The notes beneath the pieces were generated by a model that worked only from the letters and a program-made list of their open reading frames with translations, ran no database searches and was not told the DNA's origin. The position numbers and the translations under genes were made by a program. A DNA stretch of 64,000 nt from JARYLZ01 sp964388275 (GTDB lineage: Bacteria; Bacteroidota; Ignavibacteria; SZUA-365). Where the stretch lies: the NCBI GenBank assembly GCA_964388275.1, contig CAYLZD010000011.1:50226-114225 (forward strand). The letters run 5' to 3'. Of this stretch, positions 1 through 7,940 are shown one piece after another. How positions within the stretch are numbered: the stretch's first letter is position 1; every line of letters begins with the position of its first letter.

Positions 1-2
1 TG

Positions 3-482
3 TTCAACGAAACGTCTGGAGCGCCGGAATTAAGGGATGTAGACGCGGATGACCGCATGGAAATAGTGGTAAACGCCCAATATTGGGGCGTGACCACGCA
101 TGCGGATAGAATTCTCTACGTTCAGTCCATTCACAGCTTCGACGGCAATGCCTTTATCGAGAACAACCGCGGTTTTGCTGCATTTTTCGACAAAGAGATT
201 GCGAGGGCTAGGAACGAGTACAGGAAAGTCGCCTCGTTGCGCGGCTATTCCGGCCGCGACGGCGACGAAGCTCTTTACCACGCTTTTCTCGATATGGCCC
301 TATGGATCATTTCGAGAGGAGATTATTACGCGCTCCGCTCAACATGGATCGCGGAGGAAAAGATCCTCGCCAGTCGGCTGTCGGCCGATCAATTCGATGA
401 TCTCGACGGATTGATACAGGAAGTGCTCGCGACTCAGCGTCAGGCCTCCCTGGAGAACAGGAGTAGAATCCAGTGCGCCTGA
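3..482 (+). CDS. C-terminal part of an uncharacterised protein, cut by the window edge
   Basis: The frame is open from base 3 to a TGA at 480-482, so only the last 159 residues are seen and the true start lies outside the window. The first internal ATG is at 57, but the codons before it read as protein and include DVDADDRMEIVV (residues about 13-24), which resembles the Dx[DN]xDxRxEIV signature of FG-GAP/VCBS-type repeats. The remainder is soluble, rich in charged residues and probably helical, with no recognisable catalytic motif and no membrane segment. Its stop overlaps the GTG start of the next gene by 10 bp, which suggests co-transcription with the envelope genes downstream. Function is unknown. 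Confidence 0.6.
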   Translation, partial: FNETSGAPELRDVDADDRMEIVVNAQYWGVTTHADRILYVQSIHSFDGNAFIENNRGFAAFFDKEIARARNEYRKVASLRGYSGRDGDEALYHAFLDMALWIISRGDYYALRSTWIAEEKILASRLSADQFDDLDGLIQEVLATQRQASLENRSRIQCA

Positions 483-1099
483 CCGGTTCTCCGGCGCGGC
501 TTGCCGGGAGCTGCAAAGCGGCGGGAAGCATGGGCCTGTTGGCCGCCGCCGTGTTATTCATTGTTGCGTCCTCTTCGAATTACGCACAAGAACAGCGTCT
601 CCTCAGCGACGAGGCGGCCCTCGCATCCCTCGTTCGCAGAGCCGCTTCAGAATCCGCGGCGCTTGTCGACGCTCCGGAAGTCTGCGTTTCGCTGCATCCG
701 GCCGGCGTGCATCCGATGGTTCTTCAGATTTTCACCGAAGAACTCGGCAGACGGGGGGCTGTTGTCGGAACACATGAGACCTCATCCTGTAAACGTATCT
801 CGATCGACGTCAGGGAACTGAAGATTTCCACTTCATCATTGACGGATTCTTCATATTTTAGATCTTCCGTTGCGTCGATTGGAGTTCTCGGAATCGACAA
901 TCCGGCAGGAACCGTGATTCTTTCCCGGGAGTTTCAATTGTCCCGCAACGACACCATTAACGGCGCGCCGCGGACCGTCGATACGGATTTCCGACACAGC
1001 GGGCAGCCCGGATTCCTGGATGCCGTGCTGGCGCCTCTCGTGGCTGTAGCGGCCGCCGTTGTGATAGTTGTACTTCTCTTTACCGTCAGAGGATCCTGA
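473..1099 (+). CDS. Exported hypothetical protein with a C-terminal membrane segment
   Basis: 208 residues starting at a GTG (473) with an AGGAG about 8 nt upstream. Residues about 18-38 form a signal-peptide-like stretch (GLLAAAVLFIVASSSNYAQ). The middle is a beta/alpha region with a paired cysteine (one in EVCVSL, one in SSCKRIS). The last 25 residues (about LAPLVAVAAAVVIVVLLFTV) form a membrane anchor ending in RGS. I do not recognise a family. The gene overlaps bamD by one base (TGATG), so translational coupling and a role at the cell envelope are inferred from context only. Confidence 0.6.
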   Translation: MRLTGSPARLAGSCKAAGSMGLLAAAVLFIVASSSNYAQEQRLLSDEAALASLVRRAASESAALVDAPEVCVSLHPAGVHPMVLQIFTEELGRRGAVVGTHETSSCKRISIDVRELKISTSSLTDSSYFRSSVASIGVLGIDNPAGTVILSREFQLSRNDTINGAPRTVDTDFRHSGQPGFLDAVLAPLVAVAAAVVIVVLLFTVRGS

Positions 1100-1881
1100 T
1101 GCGGACAAATCCGACCTTCATTGCCATTTCAGTGTTACTCGCCGTATTGTTAGCGGGTTGCGGGGCCGCCGGAATCGATGAGACCCCTGATGCCGAGCAG
1201 CGGTTTCACCTCGGCATGCGCGATTATGAGAAGAAGGATTATTTTGAGGCACTGCAGCATTTCGAAATCATCCGACTCCAGTTTCCGGCCAGCAAGGTCG
1301 CGGACAGCGCCAAGTATTTTTCCGGAATGAGCAGATATCATCGCGAGGAATATCTGCTCGCCAGCTATGAATTCAGCCAGCTTCTTCAGTTCAATCCCTC
1401 CAGTTCGCTTCAGGAAGACGCCCGATATATGTATGCTCAATGCTTCGTGCAAATGTCTCCCAAATCCCGGCTGGATCAGACTTATACGCTGCGGGCCATT
1501 GACGCTCTGCAGACTTTCATCGAAACCTATCCGGGCAGTCCGAGAGCCGCCGAGGCCGAGCAAACCCTGCATGCGATGATCGAGAAACTGGCGAAGAAGG
1601 ATTTCGAGACGGGCGTTCTGTACATGAAACTCGACAATCTACGCTCCGCTGAGGTCTATTTCGATACGGTGACCGACAAGTATTACAACACATCCTGGGC
1701 CGACGATGCGCTCGCGATGAAGATCCGCATCCTGATGCGGCGCTCCAAATTCGAAATCGCATCCAAGAAAATCGCCGCCTTTCTGGAAAAATTTCCCGAC
1801 AGCGAATATAGAGGCGAAATCAACCAGTACCTCGAACAAGTATCCAAACTCGAGCAGACGTCAAGTTCAAGGAACCATTGA
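1099..1881 (+). CDS. bamD: Outer membrane protein assembly factor BamD (lipoprotein)
   Basis: 260 residues, close to the usual BamD length of about 245-280. The N-terminus is a lipoprotein signal ending in LLAGC with the acylated cysteine at residue 21. The mature part is a series of TPR-like helical pairs, including the typical first repeat (HLGMRDYEKKDYFEALQHF) and DALQTFIETYPGSPRAAEA, as in the YfiO/BamD/ComL family. BamD is the periplasm-facing lipoprotein of the Bam complex and, with BamA, inserts beta-barrel proteins into the outer membrane. Here it sits between an unknown exported protein and a thioesterase rather than beside bamA. The ATG at 1099 overlaps the preceding stop. Confidence 0.88.
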   Translation: MRTNPTFIAISVLLAVLLAGCGAAGIDETPDAEQRFHLGMRDYEKKDYFEALQHFEIIRLQFPASKVADSAKYFSGMSRYHREEYLLASYEFSQLLQFNPSSSLQEDARYMYAQCFVQMSPKSRLDQTYTLRAIDALQTFIETYPGSPRAAEAEQTLHAMIEKLAKKDFETGVLYMKLDNLRSAEVYFDTVTDKYYNTSWADDALAMKIRILMRRSKFEIASKKIAAFLEKFPDSEYRGEINQYLEQVSKLEQTSSSRNH

Positions 1882-1948
1882 GCGCACATCAAGGATAACT
1901 TCGAAAGCGCGCGATTCCGGATTCCGCGGCCGCAACACGAATATCGAT

Positions 1949-2452
1949 ATGAACGACGAATCCGCCCTCAGAAAACATACGGTGCGAGCCTCTCAGGTGG
2001 AGATGACCGAACTCGTATTGCCCAATGATACCAATCAGCTCGGCAATCTGCTCGGCGGGCAGCTGATGCACCTCATGGATATCGCCATGGCGATTTCCGC
2101 GGCCAGACACTCGGGCCTGGTTTGCGTGACGGCATCGGTTGACCAGATTGATTTCCTGCACCCTATCCGTCTCGCCGACGTTGTCATCCTCAAGGCATCC
2201 GTTAACCGCGTCTTTCACACTTCCATGGAGGTCGGTGTGAAGGTTTTTGCCGAAAATCTTCGCTCCGGCGAAGTCCGGCACACCAACTCGGCTTACATGA
2301 CTTTCGTCGGGCTGAACGCGGAAGGGCGTCCCGCGCCGAGTCCGCAGGTGCTTCCCGAGACGCAGGATGAGCTCCGCCGTTTCGAGGAGGCCCTGCAGCG
2401 CCGAAACAGGCGGCTCGAACGGCTCAAGCGCAGCCGGGGAGGCGGATCGTGA
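1949..2452 (+). CDS. Acyl-CoA thioesterase, hotdog fold (YciA/ACOT type)
   Basis: 167 residues with a single hotdog domain. Diagnostic segments are NLLGGQLMHLMDIAMAISA (about 33-51), VTASVDQIDFLHP (about 61-73) and the SMEVGVKVFAENL strand; the GG-x-LM-x-x-MD pattern is that of the acyl-CoA hydrolase/BFIT family. It should hydrolyse acyl-CoA to free acid and CoA in the cytosol; chain-length preference cannot be read from sequence. The last 35 residues are very basic (RRNRRLERLKRSRG) and probably form a tail outside the fold. It lies 67 bp after bamD and overlaps the next gene by 4 bp (GTGA). The ATG at 1949 has no strong ribosome binding site; no better start is visible. Confidence 0.85.
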   Translation: MNDESALRKHTVRASQVEMTELVLPNDTNQLGNLLGGQLMHLMDIAMAISAARHSGLVCVTASVDQIDFLHPIRLADVVILKASVNRVFHTSMEVGVKVFAENLRSGEVRHTNSAYMTFVGLNAEGRPAPSPQVLPETQDELRRFEEALQRRNRRLERLKRSRGGGS

Positions 2453-4170
2453 CACGCCGCTTTACGAGTCTGTTTGCGATACTGGCGCTGCTGCCCGTTT
2501 GGACTGCGGCTCAGGAAGCCGGATTGTCCGGGATGAGCGACGCCGCATTCATCTCCCATGTACGTACACTGAGACAGGGAGACACAGGCGCCGAGCGGAC
2601 GCAGTCACTGAGAGCGCGCCGCGGCTGCCTGTTCGATGTGTCTCTGGAAATCGCGCGTCGCATGACGGTCATGAACTACTCCGACAGAGCTGAATTGAAA
2701 CGCATCTTGACTCCGGTATCGCTGCAGACGACAATCTACAGCCCGAGCGGCAGATTCCGCGTCAGTTTCGACACCGTCGGAAGCAACACCCCGGCCATGC
2801 TCGACGCCGGCGGCATGCGCATTCCAGGCACTGCGCTGCAATACGCCACGGCCCTGGCCGCGGCTTTCGATACGGTGTATGACGCCGAAGTGACGAGGGC
2901 GGGATACCCGCCGCCACCTTTCGAAGACGCCGAGATGGTCTACAACATCCGCATACGCGAAATGGGATCGGATTACGGATGGACGATTCCGATTTCTCTG
3001 CTTCCCTCCAATACTGTGCAGCCCTGTTCGACGACATATATAGAAATAGACAACGATTTCGCCGGGAATTATTACACGCGCGGACTGAACGGCGCACGCG
3101 TGACCGCCGCTCACGAGTTTCACCACATGATTCAACTCGGCGTTTACGGCGCGTGGTATTCGGACCAGTGGTTCCATGAGTTGACATCCACGTTTTTCGA
3201 GGACTACGTTTTCGACGAGGTAAACGATTACTATCAGTATCTGGAAGTCGAACAAGACAACAAATCAGTCTTCAATTTTCCCGAGAGGCCGATGTATGCG
3301 TGGATGGAATGGGGCTATCCGTTGGTGATCTTCGCCAAATTCCTCGAGAAACGCTTTCCCGATGCAGCGCTGCGCCGCACCTGGGAGGAGATGAAACGCC
3401 AGGAGCCCGTTTCAGCCCTGGATGACGCCTTGCGCGCATCCGCGGTCCCCTCCGATCTGTCCGCCGAAATCTGCATGTATGCGCGCTGGAACCATGCGAC
3501 CGGACCCAGGTATTCAGCCATGGCGGACACGGCGAACAGGTACGACGAGGGCGCCGACTATCCGAGCGTCAGATTCGCCGCTACAACCGAGGCAATCGGA
3601 GGTTCCGCCACGTTCAACAGCGCCGTCGCGCCGCTCGGCTCCGTTTATTTGCGCTCATGGTCCGGCGTCGATACAATAGCGTTTTCGGTAACTAACACGG
3701 ACATCCCGGCGGCGCGCGACCGATCGATCTCCGCGGCCGGTTTCCGCTTGGACGTGAAGAAGGGCGACGCTCCGCCCGATTTCAACTCGGCTGGAAATGG
3801 ATGGCATTACCGTCTGAGCACTGCATCCTCCGGCATATTGTGCCTGAATGTTTTCTCCATAGATGCAATCCCCGACTTAAAGGTCACCGCCTATCCCAAT
3901 CCTTTCGATCCCGCAGAGGATCATCTACGACTTGCGGTTCCCCACGATATCAAACAGACAAGGGGCACTCTAGCGATTTTTTCAGGCGCAATGGACCTGG
4001 TTATGCGTGAAGAAAACGCCGCCGTCAGAGCCGATCCTATCTACGGGCGTCATATCCTTTGGGACGGCAGAACGAAGACGGGAGACTTGGTCGGCAGCGG
4101 GGTCTACATTTATTATGTGCTTATCGGCGGTCGCACTTTGAGCGGGAAGTTTGCAGTCGTCAGGCGGTGA
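2449..4170 (+). CDS. Secreted zinc metalloprotease-like protein with T9SS sorting domain
   Basis: 573 residues from a GTG start in the GTGA overlap with the thioesterase. The N-terminus is a signal peptide (LFAILALLPVWTAAQ). A zinc-peptidase HExxH motif is present as HEFHH at residues 222-226, followed by WFHELTSTFFEDYVFDE, which could supply the third ligand; the arrangement resembles the MXAN_6640 family of putative metalloproteases. The C-terminal ~95 residues, from VTAYPNPFDP (about 479), form a T9SS sorting domain with the FlgD-like WDGRTKTGDLVGSGVYIY segment, ending in FAVVRR. Expected location is the cell surface or medium after passage through Sec and T9SS. Substrate unknown; the zinc site is seen, the activity is inferred. 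Confidence 0.78.
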   Translation: MTRRFTSLFAILALLPVWTAAQEAGLSGMSDAAFISHVRTLRQGDTGAERTQSLRARRGCLFDVSLEIARRMTVMNYSDRAELKRILTPVSLQTTIYSPSGRFRVSFDTVGSNTPAMLDAGGMRIPGTALQYATALAAAFDTVYDAEVTRAGYPPPPFEDAEMVYNIRIREMGSDYGWTIPISLLPSNTVQPCSTTYIEIDNDFAGNYYTRGLNGARVTAAHEFHHMIQLGVYGAWYSDQWFHELTSTFFEDYVFDEVNDYYQYLEVEQDNKSVFNFPERPMYAWMEWGYPLVIFAKFLEKRFPDAALRRTWEEMKRQEPVSALDDALRASAVPSDLSAEICMYARWNHATGPRYSAMADTANRYDEGADYPSVRFAATTEAIGGSATFNSAVAPLGSVYLRSWSGVDTIAFSVTNTDIPAARDRSISAAGFRLDVKKGDAPPDFNSAGNGWHYRLSTASSGILCLNVFSIDAIPDLKVTAYPNPFDPAEDHLRLAVPHDIKQTRGTLAIFSGAMDLVMREENAAVRADPIYGRHILWDGRTKTGDLVGSGVYIYYVLIGGRTLSGKFAVVRR

Positions 4171-4174
4171 TACG

Positions 4175-4789
4175 GTGCGCATAAGCGTGTCCGGGGTCTC
4201 GCGGACCTTCAGCCGCGCGGTGATATTCCGCAACGTGTCCTTCGAAGTGAAGGAAGGCGAGGTGTTCGGCATAACGGGGCGGAATGGATCGGGCAAATCC
4301 ACACTGCTTAAAATAGCGGCCGGCGTGCTGAGTCCGAGCAGCGGCAGCGTGGCCTGGGCTCTGAACGGCGCCGGCGTGGATGCGCGGCATGTTCACCGGC
4401 ATATCGGCTTCGCGGCGCCGTATCTTTCTCTGTTCGACGACTTCTCCGCGGAGGAGAACCTGGATCTCTACGCTTCTATCCGCGGTTTGGCCTTCGGCGG
4501 AAACCGTGCCCGCGACCTGCTGGAACAGGTCGGACTTCCGACGGACCGCGGCGACCCGATTCGGACCTTCTCCTCGGGAATGAAGCAACGAATGCGACTG
4601 CTCTTCGCCCTGCTTCATTCCCCGCCAGCCCTTCTGCTCGACGAACCCGTGTCGAATCTCGACGAGGATGGAATCGACGTCGTCCGCTCGATCATCAATA
4701 ATCAACGCGAGCGAGGGTGCGTGATCATTGCGACGAACGACAGAAGCGATATCGAACAATGCGATCGAACGATCAACCTGTCGAGCTGA
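4175..4789 (+). CDS. ccmA: Heme exporter ATP-binding protein CcmA
   Basis: 204 residues from GTG 4175, which lies 4 nt after the previous stop; an in-frame TTG at 4151 inside the preceding gene is less likely. It is a compact ABC ATPase with Walker A GRNGSGKST (35-43), signature FSSGMKQRM (from about 132) and Walker B ALLLDEP with Asp156 and Glu157. The length is typical of CcmA (about 200-215). CcmA energises the CcmABCD complex that releases holo-CcmE (heme chaperone) to the periplasm. Sequence alone would allow other small ABC ATPases, but ccmB follows 0.8 kb downstream, separated only by a response regulator gene, and that supports the assignment. Confidence 0.8.
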   Translation: MRISVSGVSRTFSRAVIFRNVSFEVKEGEVFGITGRNGSGKSTLLKIAAGVLSPSSGSVAWALNGAGVDARHVHRHIGFAAPYLSLFDDFSAEENLDLYASIRGLAFGGNRARDLLEQVGLPTDRGDPIRTFSSGMKQRMRLLFALLHSPPALLLDEPVSNLDEDGIDVVRSIINNQRERGCVIIATNDRSDIEQCDRTINLSS

Positions 4790-4920
4790 TCTTTCGAGAA
4801 ACATTTTCCGCGGCTCTTGTCGCTTTGACGGTTAAAGCATAGATTCGTTGTGTGACATCGCCCTTAAACGGCCCGAAGTTCCGGCCGCCGCGGGTTTTAA
4901 ATCTGATTATTTCCGGAATA

Positions 4921-5409
4921 ATGACTTCATTTTCAAGCATCGACGGCGTCGGCGCAGGCGGGCAGGCGCAGAACTATCACGGATCCAACGGGACTGCGCA
5001 CTCAGTGCGGGAAAATCCCGAAACCACCGCCGACTCCGGAGGCGTCAAGAAGCTGATTCTTGTGGTCGAGGACGACATACAGAGCCAGCAGTACATGAGA
5101 ATCCTGTTGTCCAAGAGTTATGCCATCGAAACGGCATCGGTCGCCCAGAAAGCGCTGGAGATACTGGAACAGCGGAACGTCCGTCTTGTTCTCATGGATA
5201 TTTCACTGCAGGGCGAAATCGACGGTCTGCAGTTGACGCGTATCATACGACGCACTCCTCAGCTGCGCGACATGCCGGTGATCGCCCTGACCGCCCACGC
5301 ATTTCCCGCCGACAGGCAACGCAGCCTGGATGCTGGTTGCACGGAATACCTTTCCAAACCGTTTCAACGAGAACAGCTTATTCAGCTCATAGATCGTTTC
5401 ATCCGCTGA
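4921..5409 (+). CDS. Single-domain response regulator
   Basis: 162 residues from ATG 4921; an in-frame ATG at 4852 would add 23 residues that look non-coding. Residues 1-42 are a Gly/Ser/Asn-rich, probably disordered leader. Residues 43-160 are a CheY-like receiver domain with the acidic pair E50-D51-D52, phospho-acceptor D93 (LMDIS), T124 (ALTAH) and K146 (LSKPF). There is no output domain, so it would act through protein contact, as in the DivK/CheY class. No partner kinase is adjacent; the nearest histidine kinase in the window is at 14664-15995. It interrupts the cytochrome c maturation genes between ccmA and ccmB. Confidence 0.85.
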   Translation: MTSFSSIDGVGAGGQAQNYHGSNGTAHSVRENPETTADSGGVKKLILVVEDDIQSQQYMRILLSKSYAIETASVAQKALEILEQRNVRLVLMDISLQGEIDGLQLTRIIRRTPQLRDMPVIALTAHAFPADRQRSLDAGCTEYLSKPFQREQLIQLIDRFIR

Positions 5410-5608
5410 TACCGTTCTCGGAAGCGATTTGCTGATATTACCACTCGGCGATAAGCGCGGCTTCGCCGCGGAAGAGGGCCTCTATTCCGAATGCCGGCCC
5501 CTTACCGATTGAGCTGGATTTGTTCTTATATTGCGTTATTATGACCGCAAGAGCAGTTAAACCTGCCTCGGGAATCCTGTCTCCCGAAGGATCAGAGAGC
5601 AAAGCCCC

Positions 5609-6277
5609 ATGATGTTCCACGGTGCCGCGGCGCTGTTCGCAAAGGATCTCCGCGGAGAGCTCCGGACGCGCTATGCCGTCAACGCCCTTCTCATGTTCGT
5701 GGTTGTGACTCTCTCCGTAATTCTCTTCGCTCTCGCGGGCGAAACGCTCTCGAGCGGAGTTCAGGCGGGCTTGCTGTGGGTGGTCATGTTTTTCACCGCT
5801 ATGAGCGGACTCTCGAGATCCTTTGTTTCCGAGGAGGAACGCGGCACGACACTCACTCTTCAGCTGCTGACCGATTCGACATCCGTCTATTTCGGCAAGT
5901 TGATGTTCAACATCGCGCTCGTGCTGGCGCTAAACCTTTTCATCGTGCTCCTGTTTCTGCTTCTGATCCCCGACGTGCAAGTGCTTCAAATGGATCTCTT
6001 CTGGCTCGTCATCGCCCTCGGCGGCGTAGCTATTGCAGCGGCGACCACGATCATTGCGGCCATCATAGCCAAGGCCAACACAAAGGGAGCGCTCTTTCCT
6101 GTGCTCTCATTTCCTGTGCTGCTTCCTCTTCTCATGGCAGGCATATCCGCCACCAGGACGGCGATGGAAGAGTCGGATTGGAGCGCCGCCTGGCCGGATC
6201 TTCAACTCCTCGCCTCCTATATCGTGGTTGTGGTCACGGCATCCTATATGCTGTTCGATTTTGTCTGGAAGGATTAA
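5609..6277 (+). CDS. ccmB: Heme exporter permease CcmB
   Basis: 222 residues, the usual CcmB length. There are about six hydrophobic segments and a CcmB-characteristic cytoplasmic loop (SRSFVSEEERGTTLTLQL, about 70-87) in which the EE-RGT block is conserved. It is the membrane subunit paired with CcmA and acts with CcmC and CcmD to load and release CcmE during c-type cytochrome biogenesis. Two tandem ATGs occur at 5609 and 5612; either could start. ccmC follows 16 bp downstream. The 199-bp gap upstream probably contains a promoter, but no convincing motif was found. Confidence 0.88.
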   Translation: MMFHGAAALFAKDLRGELRTRYAVNALLMFVVVTLSVILFALAGETLSSGVQAGLLWVVMFFTAMSGLSRSFVSEEERGTTLTLQLLTDSTSVYFGKLMFNIALVLALNLFIVLLFLLLIPDVQVLQMDLFWLVIALGGVAIAAATTIIAAIIAKANTKGALFPVLSFPVLLPLLMAGISATRTAMEESDWSAAWPDLQLLASYIVVVVTASYMLFDFVWKD

Positions 6278-6293
6278 CACGAAAGGCAATGCC

Positions 6294-7247
6294 ATGTGGT
6301 GGAAAATAATTCTCTTCGTCTGGATAGCTGCGTTCAGCGCAGCCGGCATACTCGTTCCCGTCGCGGGCACATTAACCGATGTCGAGGTATTCGGCCGTCT
6401 CATGCCCGGGAAAACGCTGCCTGTCCTCGTGCACTTCGAGTCGAAGGACGCGGAGACCTCCGATGACGGGCGTTTTCTCGCTCGGGCCGTCGACAAGGAC
6501 GGGCACCGCGCAACGCTGGTTTTCGAAGCGCGTCCGGCGGATTTCGATGCAGCCGGTTCATATCTGCTCTTAGCCCGCAAGGACGTGTCGACTGGCCTGG
6601 TGCATGTCTCGGCTATAACCGCGACGAATCCGGGCTGGACTTTCCCGTACATACCCGGTCTCGAGGAACGCGCCAAGATCATTTTCTTCCATGTTCCGAT
6701 GGCGTGGCTGACCGTTATCGCGTTTCTGGTTTCCATGTGGTACGGCATGAAGTATTTGCGCCGGAAAAATCTCGACGACGACATGAAATCAGCTGTTTCC
6801 GCCGGTCTCGGACTTCTTTTCTGCGTCCTAGCCACCACCACCGGATCAGTCTGGGCGAAATTCAACTGGGGATCCTTCTGGAACTGGGATCCCAGGGAAA
6901 CATCGATATTCGTGCTTCTTCTGATTTACGGAGCATACTTCGCTTTGAGATCGGCGATCGAGATAGACGAGAAAAAAGCAGCCCTTTCGGCGGTTTACAG
7001 CATACTGGCCTTCGTGACCGTGCCTTTCTTCATCTTCATCATGCCGCGGCTTATGCCCGGTCTGCATCCCGGATCCGCGGGCGACGTGAATTCAGGACCT
7101 GCCGTGAGCGGTGGAGGCATGGACGCGGGCATGAGAGTGGTGCTCTACGGAATGGTCCTCGGATTTCTGGCGCTTTACATCTGGCTGATGCGCATCCGAA
7201 TCACCCTTCAGCGCATCCAACATGACAGGTCCGCGCCGGTTGCCTGA
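6294..7247 (+). CDS. ccmC: Heme exporter protein CcmC with an inserted periplasmic domain
   Basis: 317 residues from ATG 6294, preceded by AAAGG. The heme-handling WWD motif is WGSFWNWDPRET (192-203), flanked by likely heme ligands H133 (FFHVPMAW) and H258 (PGLHPG). The multi-helix core after residue 125 matches CcmC/CcsA-type heme handling proteins. Between TM1 (about 4-25) and the next helix lies a ~90-residue beta-rich soluble stretch (DVEVFGRLMPGK to GLVHVSAITATNPG) that is absent from the canonical ~240-residue CcmC; the pattern of strands, with GRFLARAVDKDGHRATLVF, is reminiscent of the CcmE OB fold. CcmC transfers heme to CcmE. The insert is seen; its fold is inference. Confidence 0.85.
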   Translation: MWWKIILFVWIAAFSAAGILVPVAGTLTDVEVFGRLMPGKTLPVLVHFESKDAETSDDGRFLARAVDKDGHRATLVFEARPADFDAAGSYLLLARKDVSTGLVHVSAITATNPGWTFPYIPGLEERAKIIFFHVPMAWLTVIAFLVSMWYGMKYLRRKNLDDDMKSAVSAGLGLLFCVLATTTGSVWAKFNWGSFWNWDPRETSIFVLLLIYGAYFALRSAIEIDEKKAALSAVYSILAFVTVPFFIFIMPRLMPGLHPGSAGDVNSGPAVSGGGMDAGMRVVLYGMVLGFLALYIWLMRIRITLQRIQHDRSAPVA

Positions 7248-7350
7248 ATGGGCGGCGGCGGGAAATGGCGCTGAAAAAGAAAAAACACGCAATGCATACC
7301 GAATATCTTCCTTTTTCTCTTTGTTGAAAATCATTATACTCGGATAAGTT

Positions 7351-7479
7351 ATGTACGAATTCCTGCAGAACAACTCGCTATATGTGGTCCTCATCGTGGT
7401 TCTCATGATTTGGACCGGTCTTTTCGGTTATCTCGTTCGCATCGATCGCATGGCCGCGAAGTTGGATAAGAAGAAATAG
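7351..7479 (+). CDS. ccmD: CcmD-family small membrane protein
   Basis: A 42-residue ORF: MYEFLQNNSLYVVLIVVL followed by MIWTGLFGYLVRIDRMAAK and a lysine-rich end. It has one transmembrane helix (about 10-30) followed by a basic cytoplasmic tail, the architecture of CcmD, the small subunit that joins CcmABC and helps release holo-CcmE. It stops 11 bp before ccmE and lies 103 bp after ccmC, exactly where CcmD is expected. Sequence conservation in CcmD is low, so the call rests on size, topology and position. The 103-bp gap before it is A/T-rich compared with its surroundings. Confidence 0.75.
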   Translation: MYEFLQNNSLYVVLIVVLMIWTGLFGYLVRIDRMAAKLDKKK

Positions 7480-7490
7480 AGGGTACGAAA

Positions 7491-7898
7491 ATGAAGAGCC
7501 GATACATAATCGGAGGCGTGATAGTGCTGGTTTTCCTCGCTATTGGTGGATACTCCTTCTTAAGCAGTTCCGTGGAATACGCCACTATTTCCAAAGCCGA
7601 AAAATCGGGAAAAAAGGTGCAGGTCACCGGCGTATGGGTCCCGGAAATGGAAAACCGATACGACGCCGGGACGAACACATTCATGTTCTACATGCGCGAC
7701 GAGGATAATCGCGTCGCCCGGGTGGTCCTGGCCGGCGCCAAGCCCAACAACTTCGACATCGCCACCAGCATCGTCGCCAGGGGACGTTACGAAGACGGTG
7801 TTTTCAATGCGAGTGAGGTTCTCACGAAATGTCCGTCGAAGTATGACGGCAAGGATCCGTCCCAGCATCCGGACGGCGCCCGCAAGTCGTCGCTGTAA
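7491..7898 (+). CDS. ccmE: Cytochrome c maturation heme chaperone CcmE, CxxxY type
   Basis: 135 residues: an N-terminal anchor (IIGGVIVLVFLAIGGYSFL), then an OB-fold domain (VQVTGVWVPEMENRYD, FMFYMRDEDNRVARVVLAG, IVARGRYEDGVFNASEV) and a flexible tail. The heme attachment site is CPSKY with C114 and Y118. The proteobacterial HxxxY form, where histidine binds heme, is replaced by the CxxxY form known from archaea and some other bacteria such as Desulfovibrio. CcmE binds heme covalently in the periplasm and passes it to the CcmF heme lyase. The gene lies between ccmD and ccmF in the same orientation. Confidence 0.9.
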   Translation: MKSRYIIGGVIVLVFLAIGGYSFLSSSVEYATISKAEKSGKKVQVTGVWVPEMENRYDAGTNTFMFYMRDEDNRVARVVLAGAKPNNFDIATSIVARGRYEDGVFNASEVLTKCPSKYDGKDPSQHPDGARKSSL

Positions 7899-7940
7899 TA
7901 AAGCTTCGGACCTCTCGGGTCAAGGAAAGGACGATACAAC

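Noticed and set aside
4848..5435. 195-codon basic protein overlapping the response regulator
   Set aside because: It is in another frame of the receiver-domain gene, has an Arg run and no domain, and is best explained as a shadow frame.
5509..5534. Promoter TTG...TATATTGC upstream of ccmB
   Set aside because: The spacer is only 15 bp and the -7 element has a mismatch, so it does not meet the pattern seen at secD and mraZ.
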